Shown here piece after piece: positions 44,445 to 54,109 of a stretch of 64,000 nucleotides of DNA. Source of the stretch: Bradyrhizobium iriomotense (GTDB taxonomy: Bacteria > Pseudomonadota > Alphaproteobacteria > Rhizobiales > Xanthobacteraceae); the NCBI RefSeq assembly GCF_018129405.1, contig NZ_JAFCLP010000016.1:1-64000 (forward strand). Direction: 5' to 3'. Below the pieces are notes generated by a model, which was not told where the DNA came from, made no database searches, and was given only the letters and a program-made list of their open reading frames with translations. Numbering within the stretch: the stretch's first letter is position 1; the number at the start of each line of letters is the position of its first letter. The position numbers and the translations under genes were made by a program.

Positions 44445-45377
44445 TCACCCCTCGCCGCTCGAGTCGCCGAGCGTCTCGCGGCGCCACGCTGCGGGGCTGA
44501 CGCCGGCGATCGAGGAGAACACGCGCGTGAAGTGGCTCTGGTTGGCAAACCCGGCCGAGATCGCGATCTCCGACAGCGGCAGGTCGCGGACACCCATCAA
44601 CTGCTTGGCCGCCTTTAGGCGCTGATGCAGCAGCCATTGGTGCGGCGGCAGGCCGACGGAGATTCGAAACGCACGCGAGAAGTGGCTGACCGACAGGTCG
44701 AGCTCGGCCGCGATCTTCTGCAGCGAAAGCTTGCCGCTGAGGTCGGATTCGAGCCGCTCGCAGGCGCGTTTCGCCTGCCATGGAGCAAGCCCCCCGCGCG
44801 CAAGTCCAGCCGTGCGCTGAAGTCCGCCATAGGTCCGGGCGACATGGGCGGTCAGCGCGAGCATCATGTGGTCGACGAAGAGCTGGTTGGCCTCGTCCGG
44901 CCGACGCAGGCCCTCCTGCAGCGACGCGCCGATGTAGCGGACGATTCCATCGTCGTGGCCAACGCCGACCTGACAGTCGAGCTGGTCGACCCGCGGCGCA
45001 TTGCACTGCCGGGCGATGCCGTCGAGCGCCGAGCGTGGAATATAGAAGAACAGCGAGTGGAACGGCTTGTCGATCACGTAGCGCGGATCGCGCTTGAGGT
45101 CGTAGAGGTAGGTCGTGCCAGCGCGGACGTCCGCCTTCATGATGGACTTGCCGCGCTCCCAGAGCTCGCAGTCCGGATAATCGTGAAGCTTCAGGCTGAC
45201 GAGAAAGGCATCTTCAGCCGCCAGCGAGCCGGACAGACCAGGCACCGGGCGGTCATTTCGCGTCTCGGTGACGGCGAGCTCGGCGCTGTGCAGCGAGCGC
45301 GCGACCAGCGCGGGCGGCGCATCCTTCAAGCGCAGGAATTGCCCGAGCCTCTGTCCGTAAGCGCCAGCCTGTGTCAT
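44445..45377 (-). CDS. AraC-family transcriptional regulator
   Basis: The 310-residue protein has an N-terminal sensor region and a C-terminal AraC DNA-binding domain (about 205-305). Its second helix-turn-helix reads Leu-Ser-Glu-Ile-Ala-Ile-Ser-Ala-Gly-Phe-Ala-Asn-Gln-Ser-His-Phe-Thr-Arg-Val-Phe. The ATG at 45377 is used because AGGACG precedes it. It is convergent with the catalase-like gene, so it may regulate that gene or something elsewhere. Confidence 0.86.
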   Translation of the reverse strand: MTQAGAYGQRLGQFLRLKDAPPALVARSLHSAELAVTETRNDRPVPGLSGSLAAEDAFLVSLKLHDYPDCELWERGKSIMKADVRAGTTYLYDLKRDPRYVIDKPFHSLFFYIPRSALDGIARQCNAPRVDQLDCQVGVGHDDGIVRYIGASLQEGLRRPDEANQLFVDHMMLALTAHVARTYGGLQRTAGLARGGLAPWQAKRACERLESDLSGKLSLQKIAAELDLSVSHFSRAFRISVGLPPHQWLLHQRLKAAKQLMGVRDLPLSEIAISAGFANQSHFTRVFSSIAGVSPAAWRRETLGDSSGEG

Positions 45378-45548
45378 CAGGGTCGTCCTTCTGTGGCAGT
45401 CCAAGTGCAGGCCACAGTGCCCTGCAATTTACAGCGCACATTATCGGACATTCGCCGACGGCTGTCCACGCTCGCGCACCCGAGCCCGATCACGGATTTT
45501 CACAAACGCACGACAGACCCCCGCGGCTTCTTGCGGCCACGTCGCGTC

Positions 45549-48062
45549 CTAGAACGAGGTGCCCCCTCCGAACCTGAACTCCTGGACCACATCATATTTG
45601 CCTTTCGTGATCGGCACCGCGTAGTCGAAGCGCAGCGGTCCGAACGGTGAGGCCCAGATCAGGCCGATACCGACCGAGGAGCGCACCACGTTGCCGTCGT
45701 CATATTGCAGCCCGCAGGTCGGACAGGCCTTGGTGTTGACCTCGCCCGTGGCCGTCCACGACGTCGGGCCCTGATAGCCCCAGAGCGAACCGGCGTCGGC
45801 GTAAACCGCGCCCTTCAGGCCGACCTCCTTCGGCAGGAACCAGAACGGCATCTGCAATTCCATGGAGGCGCCCCAGTACTTCGTGCCGCCGAGCGCATCA
45901 CCGCTCGCGCCGTAATTGTAGTAGGTGATGTCGCGCGGACCGATGCCGTTGGAAGCGAAGCCGCGCACGAGGTTCGGGCCCATCTGGAAGTGATCCAGCA
46001 TGCGCAGATCGTTGTTGCCGATCTTGTTGAGGATGCCGCCCTGCAGGTGGATCACATTGACGATCTCGGACACCAGCGGCGTGTAGTACTTGGTATCCAC
46101 CGCAGTCTTGAGATAAGTGACGTCGCCGCCGACACCGGCGAAATCCTGGCGGAAGTCGATCAGCAAGCCGTCCGTGGGGTTCTTGGTGTTGTCGAGCGTG
46201 TTGTAGTTCAGCGTGTAGCCGAGCGCCGACGTCCAGGTCGCGCCGTTTGCCAGTTCTTTCCGGACCGGCAGGCTCGACTCGCCGTCACCGTAGCAGCCAT
46301 AGCCGTAGACGCCGGAATCCGTGGCATTGGTCGGATCCACGCCGCCCAGAACGTTCTTGATGTAGGCCGGCGTCGGGTTGAAGGCCAGCGAGCTGTTCGA
46401 TGCGTTGTTGTTGCAGTTATTGTACGCGCTGGCGAGCGTGATGCTCTGCTGATAGAGCGAGTAGCGGAGCTGGAGCGAGAGATCCTCGCGCAACGCAAAG
46501 CCGAGGCGAGGCGAAAAGCCCAGCGTCGTCACGCCGTAGCTCGTATAGCTGTTCGACAATTGCTGGCGCCAGTAAGTGTCGAATCCTAGCGCCAGCCGGT
46601 AGTCGAGCAGATACGGCTCGACGAAGGACAGCGAGATGCCGCGCGAATACTGGCCGTAGCTGACGGACGCCTTGGCGTAGAGGCCCTTGCCGAGCAGGTT
46701 GCGCTCGGAGACCGAGACCTCGGCGAGCGCACCGTCGGTCGTGGAATAGCCGCCGGAGATCGAGAAGTCGCCGGTCGACTTCTCTTCCATGTCGACGATC
46801 AGGATGACGCGGTCGCTGGAGGAGCCCGGCTCGGTGACGATCTTGACGCTCTTGAAATAGTCGAGGTTCTTCAGCCGACGCTCGGCACGATCGACCAGCG
46901 CGCGGTTGTAGGCATCTCCTTCCGAGATGTCGAACTCGCGGCGGATGACGTAGTCCCGCGTGCGGGTGTTGCCGCGCAGGTTGATGCGCTCGATATAAGT
47001 GCGCGGGCCTTCGTCGATGTTGAACACGACGGACACGGTATGCGCCTCGAAATTGCGGTCGCCGCTCGGCCGCACCACGGCGAAGGCGTAGCCTCGACGC
47101 GAGGCCTCGATCTGCATCTCCTCGGTCGATTTCTCGACCGATTCGACGTTGTAGAGCGAGCCGACACCGATGCGCGAATAGACCCGCATCGAGCTCGCGT
47201 CGAAATTGGCGATGCTGGAGCGGAAATCGACGGATCCTACACGATATTGCTGCCCCTCCTCGATCTTGAAGGTGACGTTAAAACCCTTCTTCTCCGGATC
47301 GTATTCGGTGAGCGCGGCCACGACCTGGGCGTCGGCGAAGCCATTCTTGAGGTAGAAGCGGCGGATGAGGTCGCGATCGGCCTCGATGCGGTCGGGGTCG
47401 TAGAGGTCGTTGTTGCCGAGAAAGCTGAGCAGATTGCTCTCATGGGTCTTGATCACGTCGCGCAGGCGCGCCGCCGAATAGGCGCTGTTGCCGATGAACT
47501 CGACCGACTTCACGCCGGTCTTGGCCCCCTCAACGATCGTGAAGATGAGATCGACGCGATTGCTCGGCTGCTCGATGATCTCGGGCGTGACGCGCACGTC
47601 GTAGCGGCCGGAGCGGCGGTAGATCTCGGCGATCCGCAGCGTGTCGGACTGCACCAGCGCCCGCGAGAAGGTCCCGCGCGCCTTCGACTGAATCTCCGCG
47701 GTGAGCTGCTCGTCCTTGATCTTCTTGTTGCCCTCGAAGGCGATACGCCCGACCACGGCATTTTCCACCACCGACACGACGATTCGGCCGCCGGCCTGGT
47801 TGATCTTCACGTCCTGGAACAAGCCTGTCGCGATCAGCGCCTTGAGACCTTCGTCGATCGCCGGTTGATCGAGACGCCCGCCCGGGCCGGGCCGGAAGTA
47901 GGAGCGCACGGTCTCGGCCTCGACGCGGCGATTTCCCTCGACGACGATCGTCTCCACCGCCTGCGCGGCTGCCGGCTGCGGCAACAGCAGGACCGGAATT
48001 GAACTCGCAATCGATACGCCGCACATCGCCACCGCGATCAGCCAGGGCCGCAAAAACAACAT
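45549..48062 (-). CDS. BamA-family outer-membrane assembly factor (paralogue)
   Basis: The 837-residue protein has a signal peptide (about 1-34) and five POTRA domains (about 40-430) starting Ala-Val-Glu-Thr-Ile-Val-Val-Glu-Gly-Asn-Arg-Arg-Val. A C-terminal 16-strand barrel ends in Ser-Phe. The conserved barrel-loop motif Val-Arg-Gly-Phe is present. BamA inserts barrels in the outer membrane. The usual bamA neighbours (rseP, lpxD, fabZ, lpxA) are absent, so this is likely a second copy. The ATG at 48062 with GAGG seven bases upstream is preferred over a GTG at 48080. Confidence 0.93.
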   Translation of the reverse strand: MLFLRPWLIAVAMCGVSIASSIPVLLLPQPAAAQAVETIVVEGNRRVEAETVRSYFRPGPGGRLDQPAIDEGLKALIATGLFQDVKINQAGGRIVVSVVENAVVGRIAFEGNKKIKDEQLTAEIQSKARGTFSRALVQSDTLRIAEIYRRSGRYDVRVTPEIIEQPSNRVDLIFTIVEGAKTGVKSVEFIGNSAYSAARLRDVIKTHESNLLSFLGNNDLYDPDRIEADRDLIRRFYLKNGFADAQVVAALTEYDPEKKGFNVTFKIEEGQQYRVGSVDFRSSIANFDASSMRVYSRIGVGSLYNVESVEKSTEEMQIEASRRGYAFAVVRPSGDRNFEAHTVSVVFNIDEGPRTYIERINLRGNTRTRDYVIRREFDISEGDAYNRALVDRAERRLKNLDYFKSVKIVTEPGSSSDRVILIVDMEEKSTGDFSISGGYSTTDGALAEVSVSERNLLGKGLYAKASVSYGQYSRGISLSFVEPYLLDYRLALGFDTYWRQQLSNSYTSYGVTTLGFSPRLGFALREDLSLQLRYSLYQQSITLASAYNNCNNNASNSSLAFNPTPAYIKNVLGGVDPTNATDSGVYGYGCYGDGESSLPVRKELANGATWTSALGYTLNYNTLDNTKNPTDGLLIDFRQDFAGVGGDVTYLKTAVDTKYYTPLVSEIVNVIHLQGGILNKIGNNDLRMLDHFQMGPNLVRGFASNGIGPRDITYYNYGASGDALGGTKYWGASMELQMPFWFLPKEVGLKGAVYADAGSLWGYQGPTSWTATGEVNTKACPTCGLQYDDGNVVRSSVGIGLIWASPFGPLRFDYAVPITKGKYDVVQEFRFGGGTSF

Positions 48063-48358
48063 TCCACACCTCAAGAGCACCTAGCCTGCTCTGAAACGAG
48101 ACGGCTGTGGCCGCGGTGTGGCTTTGTGATTGCTGCATTGTTTCCGGTCGTTCAATTTGATTGGCGGATCAGCACGTGGGCGCGGCAGCCATGACGATCG
48201 CGCGAGCCTGCGGCGGTGACTGAACGGCATCGAGCCCGCTGCGCATATGGCTCGCTCATGCAGGCCTTCAGCAACATCGCGCAACACCCGGATTCTTTAC
48301 AGACGCTTAAGCCGGTGCGAGAGGCGACGACATCAGGAACTCTCATGGGTATTCGTCG

Positions 48359-48727
48359 ATGAACGCGCTTGTCATGACCAGAACGGTTCTGGTCGCCCTC
48401 CTCGCCTCGACCTTGGCCGCTCATGCCGCGACCACCGGCAAGCGCGATCGACGACAGACGACACAACACGCCGTCTATGAGTACGGTCCGCACGGCCCCA
48501 ACCGGTCCTACCAGTCCGATCCGCACACGCGCATCTATGTCAGCAAGCGGTCCTGGCTCGATGGAGGGACCGAGGTGCTCCCCGGCGAGCGCAAGTTCAG
48601 CGACTATGCCTTGCCGCCCGGCGTCTCGTTTGCGCGCGAGAACAACAACCGGCCGCTCGATCGCCAGCCACTCAGCCCGGACTCGGATCTGGGCGGGTTC
48701 GTGCAGAGAATCCCGATCTCGTGGTGA
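48359..48727 (+). CDS. Small secreted protein, unknown function
   Basis: The 122-residue product has a signal peptide (about 1-23, ending Ala-His-Ala). The mature chain is polar, rich in Arg, Tyr and Pro, and ends Ile-Pro-Ile-Ser-Trp. No domain recognised. A second Met five residues in (48374) could be the true start. Base composition and codon use look like its neighbours. Confidence 0.65.
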   Translation: MNALVMTRTVLVALLASTLAAHAATTGKRDRRQTTQHAVYEYGPHGPNRSYQSDPHTRIYVSKRSWLDGGTEVLPGERKFSDYALPPGVSFARENNNRPLDRQPLSPDSDLGGFVQRIPISW

Positions 48728-48929
48728 CCGGTTTGCGAGACTCCCGGCCGTCGTCTCGATGAACGAGGCGACAGTCAATGCGCTGCCTTCAGCAGTATTC
48801 CGCCGATCATACGTTGGCAATCGCGCGCGAGCGGAGATGACGTGCGCGTGCGCGCATCTGCCGCACGCGATTTCGTGTTCTCCACATTCATCTTGAATCA
48901 TTCCAAAATCGCTCACCGCACGTTCAAGC

Positions 48930-48954
48930 AATTCTATTTTGCGCGTGTAGAATT
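48930..48954. promoter_or_regulatory. Inverted repeat upstream of the TonB receptor
   Basis: AATTCTA (48930-48936) and TAGAATT (48948-48954) form a perfect inverted repeat with an 11-base spacer, about 100 bases before the receptor start. Outer-membrane receptor genes are usually metal-controlled, and alphaproteobacterial Irr/RirA targets contain TAGAA-type half-sites; which regulator would act here is unknown. The rest of 48728-49053 shows no gene. Confidence 0.45.
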
Positions 48955-49053
48955 CCGATCGCTCCACCCATAGAAGTCCGCGTCGCTCGACGCGCATCAG
49001 CACGCAGCTGCACGCGTTCGCGTGAATCAGTTCGGCGAAATTGGGGATCATCA

Positions 49054-51300
49054 TTGGTGGGCGTTGCTTTGTCGGAGAGGAAACATCGTTGGTTTGGAAG
49101 CGCAGCAGCGATCAACGCCACGATGTTCGGTTCGGTCGTATTCGTCTCTGTTGAAGTCCTGGCCTCCCAGGCGCAGGCCCAGAGCAGCAATCTGCCACCG
49201 GTCACCGTCGAAGCGCCGAGCGCGCCGAAGACGCGCACACGCGCGGCCTCGGCGAATCGGCGCGGCAATTTGGCAGCCGATCAGAATCGCGCGCCGCAGG
49301 CATCTGGAGGCGCGTTCAGCGCGACGACCGGTTACGTCGCGACCAGCGGCACGGCAGGCACCAAGACCAACACACCGCTGATCGAGACGCCGCAATCGCT
49401 CTCCATCGTGACGAAGAAGGAGCTCGAGGATCGCAACGTCCAGACGCTCAAGGACGCCGTCAACTACACACCCGGCGTCACGACCACGGCATTCGGTTAC
49501 GATCCGCGCTTCGACGCCTTTTCCATCCGCGGCTTCGACGTGACCTATACCGGCATCTATCGGGACGGCCTGCGGCAAGGCGGCGGCAATTTCGCCATTC
49601 CCAAGATCGAGCCCTATGGGCTCGAGAGCGTCTCCATCCTCCGCGGGCCGGCCTCCGGCCTCTATGGCCTCGGCTCCCCCGGCGGCATCGTCGACGTCAC
49701 GACGAAGCGGCCGCCGCAGACGGCGTTCGGCGAGGTGCAATTGCAGGCCGGCAATTACGATCGCTACCAGGGCGCCTTCGACGTCGGCGGACCAGTCCCC
49801 GGCAGCGACCAGCTGTACTACCGGCTGACGGGCTTGCTGCGCGACGCAAAAACGTGGTTTCCCGGCAACGACGACGACCGCGCCTATATCGCCCCTGCCC
49901 TGACCTGGAAACCGAACCTCGATACGACCTTCGCGATCCTCGGCGAGTATCAGACCAGCCGCACCGCCGCGAGCATCGGCAATGCGCGCACGGTGGATGG
50001 AAAGCTGACCAATATCTACTCGAACGATCCGGCGTTCAGCGCGATGGACCAGAAGCAGTTCCGCGTCGGCTATGCGTTCGAGCACAACGTCAACGACACC
50101 TGGACCGTCCGGCAGAATTTCCGATTCTATCAGGTCAACACCGACGCGAAGTACACCCAGATCGATAATCTCGACTTCGCGACCCAGACCGCGACGCGTT
50201 CGGCCTGGCGAATCCTCGACAATTTCAAGACCGCCACCCTCGACAACCAGGCCGAAGCCAAGTTCATGCTCGGCGCGGTCAAGAACACCGTGCTGTTCGG
50301 CGTCGACTACAGCAATTCCCGTTACGACGACAAGATCGGGTGGGGGGCAGCGCCCGATCTCAATCTTGCGACCATGAACTACGGCACGCAGGCGATCGCC
50401 ACGCCGGCATTCTCGATCTTCACCAAGCAGTCGACCAACGAGATCGGAGTCTACGCGCAGGAGCAGGCCAGGCTCGGCGGATTCATCCTGACGCTCAACG
50501 GCCGTCAGAGCTGGGTCTCGCAGAGCACGACCACGACGCTGAATGGGGTGCCGGATACCTCGAAGCCTTCGGCCTTCACCGGCCGCGCGGGTCTGAGCTA
50601 TCTGTTCGACAATGGTGTTGCGCCCTATGTCAGCTACGCGACGTCGTTCAGCCCGCAGACCGGCGTCGACGTGACGGGCGCCACGTTCAAGCCGACCACC
50701 GGGGAGCAAACGGAAGTCGGTGTCAAGTATCAGATGCCAAATGTTCCGCTGCTGCTGACCGCCGCTGCCTTCGACATCAAGCAGGACAATGTCCTGCGCA
50801 CCAACCCCGACGCCATCACGTTCCAGGCCGCAACCGGACAGATCGAGTCCAAGGGCGTGGAACTCGAGGCCAAGCTTGCGCTCACACCTAGCTTCGATCT
50901 CACCGCGGCCTACACCCACCTCAACGTCGTGATCACGCGGGGCAATACCGACACGACGGGCCATGAGTATTCCGGTATCCCGAGAGACTCGTTCGCGGCA
51001 TTCGGCAAGTACACGTTCCGGTCCGGCATACCGGTCGAAGGGCTGGGACTGGGCCTCGGCGTGCGCTATATCGGCGCGAATTTCGGCAACGACCAGAATA
51101 CTTTCGAGAATGCGGCTGTCACGTTGCTCGACGCCGTGATCGACTACGATCTCGGCAAGCTCGACCGCAGCTTCCGGGGCGCCTATATGCGCGTGAATGC
51201 CACCAACCTGCTCGACAAGAAGTATGACACTTGTCAGTCCGGCTATTGCTACGCCGGCGCACGGCGCCAAGTGATCGGGACGTTGAGTTATCGGTGGTAG
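49054..51300 (+). CDS. TonB-dependent siderophore-type receptor
   Basis: The 748-residue outer-membrane receptor has an N-terminal export segment with hydrophobic core (about 14-43), then a TonB-plug domain beginning near Thr-Pro-Gln-Ser-Leu-Ser-Ile-Val-Thr and ending around residue 220. A 22-strand barrel ends in Tyr-Arg-Trp. The plug contains Arg-Gly-Pro-Ala-Ser-Gly-Leu-Tyr-Gly and Ser-Pro-Gly-Gly-Ile-Val-Asp. Features match hydroxamate/ferrichrome-type receptors; the ligand is not readable. Starts TTG 49054 or GTG 49057 are both possible. It transports metal-chelate complexes into the periplasm. No local exbBD-tonB or ABC uptake genes are present. Confidence 0.9.
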   Translation: MVGVALSERKHRWFGSAAAINATMFGSVVFVSVEVLASQAQAQSSNLPPVTVEAPSAPKTRTRAASANRRGNLAADQNRAPQASGGAFSATTGYVATSGTAGTKTNTPLIETPQSLSIVTKKELEDRNVQTLKDAVNYTPGVTTTAFGYDPRFDAFSIRGFDVTYTGIYRDGLRQGGGNFAIPKIEPYGLESVSILRGPASGLYGLGSPGGIVDVTTKRPPQTAFGEVQLQAGNYDRYQGAFDVGGPVPGSDQLYYRLTGLLRDAKTWFPGNDDDRAYIAPALTWKPNLDTTFAILGEYQTSRTAASIGNARTVDGKLTNIYSNDPAFSAMDQKQFRVGYAFEHNVNDTWTVRQNFRFYQVNTDAKYTQIDNLDFATQTATRSAWRILDNFKTATLDNQAEAKFMLGAVKNTVLFGVDYSNSRYDDKIGWGAAPDLNLATMNYGTQAIATPAFSIFTKQSTNEIGVYAQEQARLGGFILTLNGRQSWVSQSTTTTLNGVPDTSKPSAFTGRAGLSYLFDNGVAPYVSYATSFSPQTGVDVTGATFKPTTGEQTEVGVKYQMPNVPLLLTAAAFDIKQDNVLRTNPDAITFQAATGQIESKGVELEAKLALTPSFDLTAAYTHLNVVITRGNTDTTGHEYSGIPRDSFAAFGKYTFRSGIPVEGLGLGLGVRYIGANFGNDQNTFENAAVTLLDAVIDYDLGKLDRSFRGAYMRVNATNLLDKKYDTCQSGYCYAGARRQVIGTLSYRW

Positions 51301-51318
51301 CGCCATTGCTCACTCTCG

Positions 51319-51462
51319 TGTCCCGGACAAGCTGCAACGCGTGAAGCGTTGCGGCGCAGAGCCGGGACCCAGGGCAACACGGCACCGCGCGGATAAATGG
51401 GCCCCGGCTCTGCAGCGGACCGTCGAAGTGACGCTGCGCTGCGTCCGGGGCACGGGAGCGGA
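51319..51462. repeat. Palindromic repeat element 1
   Basis: A large imperfect inverted repeat is anchored by GTGTCCCGGAC near 51319 and GTCCGGGGCAC near 51450. Two inner complementary stretches (CAGAGCCGGGAC near 51357 and CCCCGGCTCTG near 51403) also pair. It matches the style of dispersed Bradyrhizobium intergenic repeats. No coding frame. Confidence 0.6.
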
Positions 51463-51486
51463 GTAGAGCGCGCGCTGCTTCATCAG

Positions 51487-51566
51487 CGTCATTGCGAGCA
51501 CAGCGAAGCAATCCAGACTACCGCCGCGGGAAGATTCTGGATTGCTTCGCTGCGCTCGCAATGACG
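51487..51566. repeat. Palindromic repeat element 2
   Basis: Nearly perfect 31-base arms, 51487-51517 and 51536-51566, differ only in a few bases. The outer parts read CGTCATTGCGAG and CTCGCAATGACG; the loop is 18 bases. Typical mobile palindromic unit; could also form a hairpin in transcripts from either side. Confidence 0.8.
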
Positions 51567-51603
51567 GAGTATGAGGCAGCATCGTAGTTCTCCGACAGGC
51601 ACT

Positions 51604-51689
51604 CGTAGGATGGGTAGAGCGAAGCGAAACCCATCACTTTGTGTACGCCGATGCATGATGGGTTTCGCAAGTGCTCTACCCATCCTACG
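51604..51689. repeat. Palindromic repeat element 3
   Basis: Arms 51604-51636 and 51656-51689 pair (CGTAGGATGGGTAGAGC with GCTCTACCCATCCTACG) around a 19-base loop. This is a different family from element 2 and lies 37 bases beyond it, so several repeat families have accumulated at one site. Confidence 0.8.
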
Positions 51690-52549
51690 GCATCGCAGAC
51701 ACGCCTTCGCATCCTCGCGGCTGATTTCGCCCGAGCTTTGCTTCGTCGCTCCACCCTCTTTAATCAAGAGGGCGCAGGGAAGGCCGGGTGCTGACCTCGC
51801 ACCCGCGGTCCGCTGCGCGAAGATGTAGCGCAAAAGAACCGCACAGCAGCATACAGGTGAAGCCCAACACACGGCCTTCCCTGCGCAGTGGTCGGACGGC
51901 TTATGCCGCGCTCTCCTGGGAGCCGAATTCCTTCTGGCCTCCCTCACCCCAACGGAATTCACCGGCACCGCGCCGGTTGACGCGAGGGCCGCATCCGCAA
52001 GAGCTTGACCGTAGCAACGACGGCCAGGACCACACGGTTTTGCCGTACGCGCGGCCCGCCATTTCGCCGCAGTTTTTCCAGCCCTGTCGACGGAGCCGGA
52101 AACTTACAGACGAGACGAACCTGACAGCGCCGTTCGTCCGCACGAAGCCTAAAGGGCTCACGGAGAGCAATCCGCCCTGCCCTTGGCTTCTCGTGCCCGA
52201 CGCTGCCGCGTCCACCGCAAGCCCGGCTCGCGAAAATGACGACCACACGATCGCCCCTCAAGGATGAGCCGGGATGGGCGACACATACGACAAATCCGAA
52301 TTTCGGTAAAGCGGAATATCTTTGCCGAGAGTACTTGACTCAGCTGCGAAACAGGGCCGATGTTGTCCCTGACGAACTATCCGCCGCGGACGCCGAGACG
52401 CCGCGCAACATCTGTTTACATTCAGCAACATCCGGGCTGCCGAAAGGCCACGATCCCTAGGCTAGTGGTTCCTGCCTCGTCCTGGCCCTCCGAGGGCCAT
52501 GAGCGCCCTCCTCCTTCCGGGGCGAGGCCAATGAATCTCAGCCGATTTG
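51690..52549. other. Gene-free, structured noncoding block before the NodT gene
   Basis: 860 bases without a credible gene. Hairpin CCCTCTT-TAATC-AAGAGGG (51754-51772) is followed by a long-range pairing of GCGCAGGGAAGGCCG (51772-51786) with CGGCCTTCCCTGCGC (51872-51886). Frames through the block are short and Arg-rich and have no ribosome sites. I recall closely similar sequence as a repeated noncoding element in Bradyrhizobium genomes, but cannot confirm it here. The NodT promoter must lie in the last part. Confidence 0.5.
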
Positions 52550-54109
52550 ATGCCGTCACACTTGTCCGTCGAAATCCCCGCGCCTTCCGCAAAGGAGAAC
52601 CGTCATCCGACGCCCCGCCTGCTGCGCGACGTCCTTTCCTGTGGCGGATCGGCTTGCCTCGCGCTGGCGCTGATCGGCTCGTTGGCTGGCTGTGCCGTGG
52701 GCCCGGACTATGCGGGGCCGCCCCGGCTGGAGCTGCCGTCGCACTGGAGCATCAAATCCGACTCGCGGCGGGATGGCGACACGCTCGATCGCTGGTGGCT
52801 TCGCCTGCGCGATCCCCTGCTCAACCGCCTGATCGAACAGGCCGTCGAGGCCAATCCCGACGTCGCCAAGGCGAAGGCGGTGGTGCGCGAGGCACGTGCA
52901 ACGGTGCAGCAGACCAGCGCCGGCCTGTTTCCGTCGGTCAGCGGCTCGGCCTCGGTGACGAACAACAAGACCAGTTCGGGCTCCGCATCAGTTGTCGTCG
53001 ACAGCGCGCCCTACGCGCTGCACCAGGCGAGCTTCGATTCGAGCTGGGAGCTCGACCTGTTCGGCGGCACACAGCGGAGCATCGAGGCCGCGGTGCGCGG
53101 GGCGCAATCGGCCGAGGAGGACTTGCGCGACAGCCTCGTCACGCTGATCGGCGACGTTGCCGCCTATTACGTCGAGGCACGCGGCTACCAGGCCCGGATC
53201 GCGCTGGCGCAGCGCACGTCGGTCTCGCAGCGCGACACCGAAAAGCTCACCCGCAGCAAATACGAGGCCGGCAGCGGCAACGCCGTCGATCTCGCCAAGG
53301 CCACCGCGCAGGCCGCCAGCACCGAAGCCAACGTTCCGACCTATCAGGCCGCGCTCGCCGCCGACATCCATCGGCTCGGCATCCTGCTGGGACGGCCGCC
53401 CGACGGCGTCGCCACGCTGATGGCACGGTCCGCACCCGTGCCGGCGCCGCGCATGCCGCTGCCGACGGGCCTGCCCGCCGATCTCCTCATGAGCCGTCCG
53501 GACGTTGCCAGCGCCGAGCGCAAGCTCGCCCAGGCCACCGCCAAGATCGGCGCGGCCGAGGCCGATCGCTATCCGGCGGTGTCCTTGACCGGCTCGGTCG
53601 GCACCTCGGCGATGCGCATCGGCGACCTCGCCAAATATTCCAGCGTGAGCTGGTCGGTCGGGCCGTCCGTCACCGTGCCGGTGTTCGACGCGGGCAAGCG
53701 CCTCGCTACCGTCCGGATCGCAGAGGCACAGCGCGACCAGGCGTTCGCGACGTTCCATGCCACCCTGCTCACCGCGCTCGAGGACGTCGAGAACGCACTG
53801 GTATCGCTGTCGCAAGAGCGCGTGCGCGCGACCAAGCTGACCGAAGCGACGAAGAACTATCGCGAGGCCGCAAAGCTGTCGCGGTCGCTGTTCGAGACCG
53901 GCAGCGCCAGCTTCATCGACGTGCTGGACGCCGAACGTTCGCTCTATTCGGCCGAGGATTCGCTGATCCAGAGCAAGGTGGCGGCGGCCAAGGATTACAT
54001 TTCGCTGGCCAAGGCGCTCGGCGGCGGCTGGGCCGATCCGGTCGACGTGTCGACGCCGATCATCGTGGACACCAACACGGGACCTCACGTCCGGGAGGCG
54101 CAGAAGTGA
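52550..54109 (+). CDS. NodT/OprM-family outer-membrane efflux lipoprotein
   Basis: The 519-residue TolC-like channel has a basic leader and lipobox Leu-Ala-Gly-Cys (about residues 43-46), indicating a lipid anchor, then Ala-Val-Gly-Pro-Asp-Tyr typical of the NodT class. Two long helical repeat regions follow with Ala-rich coiled-coil character. The ATG at 52550 is used (a TTG lies just upstream). Its stop overlaps the MacA start in a GTGA. It forms the outer-membrane exit duct of the tripartite export system. Confidence 0.92.
   Translation: MPSHLSVEIPAPSAKENRHPTPRLLRDVLSCGGSACLALALIGSLAGCAVGPDYAGPPRLELPSHWSIKSDSRRDGDTLDRWWLRLRDPLLNRLIEQAVEANPDVAKAKAVVREARATVQQTSAGLFPSVSGSASVTNNKTSSGSASVVVDSAPYALHQASFDSSWELDLFGGTQRSIEAAVRGAQSAEEDLRDSLVTLIGDVAAYYVEARGYQARIALAQRTSVSQRDTEKLTRSKYEAGSGNAVDLAKATAQAASTEANVPTYQAALAADIHRLGILLGRPPDGVATLMARSAPVPAPRMPLPTGLPADLLMSRPDVASAERKLAQATAKIGAAEADRYPAVSLTGSVGTSAMRIGDLAKYSSVSWSVGPSVTVPVFDAGKRLATVRIAEAQRDQAFATFHATLLTALEDVENALVSLSQERVRATKLTEATKNYREAAKLSRSLFETGSASFIDVLDAERSLYSAEDSLIQSKVAAAKDYISLAKALGGGWADPVDVSTPIIVDTNTGPHVREAQK

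Noticed and set aside
49051-51306. 751-codon frame opposite the TonB receptor gene
   Set aside because: Antisense frame with no domain; the plus strand has clear plug and barrel motifs.
51487-51689. Possible CRISPR array because of spaced repeats
   Set aside because: The repeats are large hairpins of different families, not identical direct repeats with regular spacers; no cas genes.
51901-52261. Two Arg-rich minus-strand frames of 100-115 codons
   Set aside because: No ribosome sites or domains; they fall in the structured repeat block.
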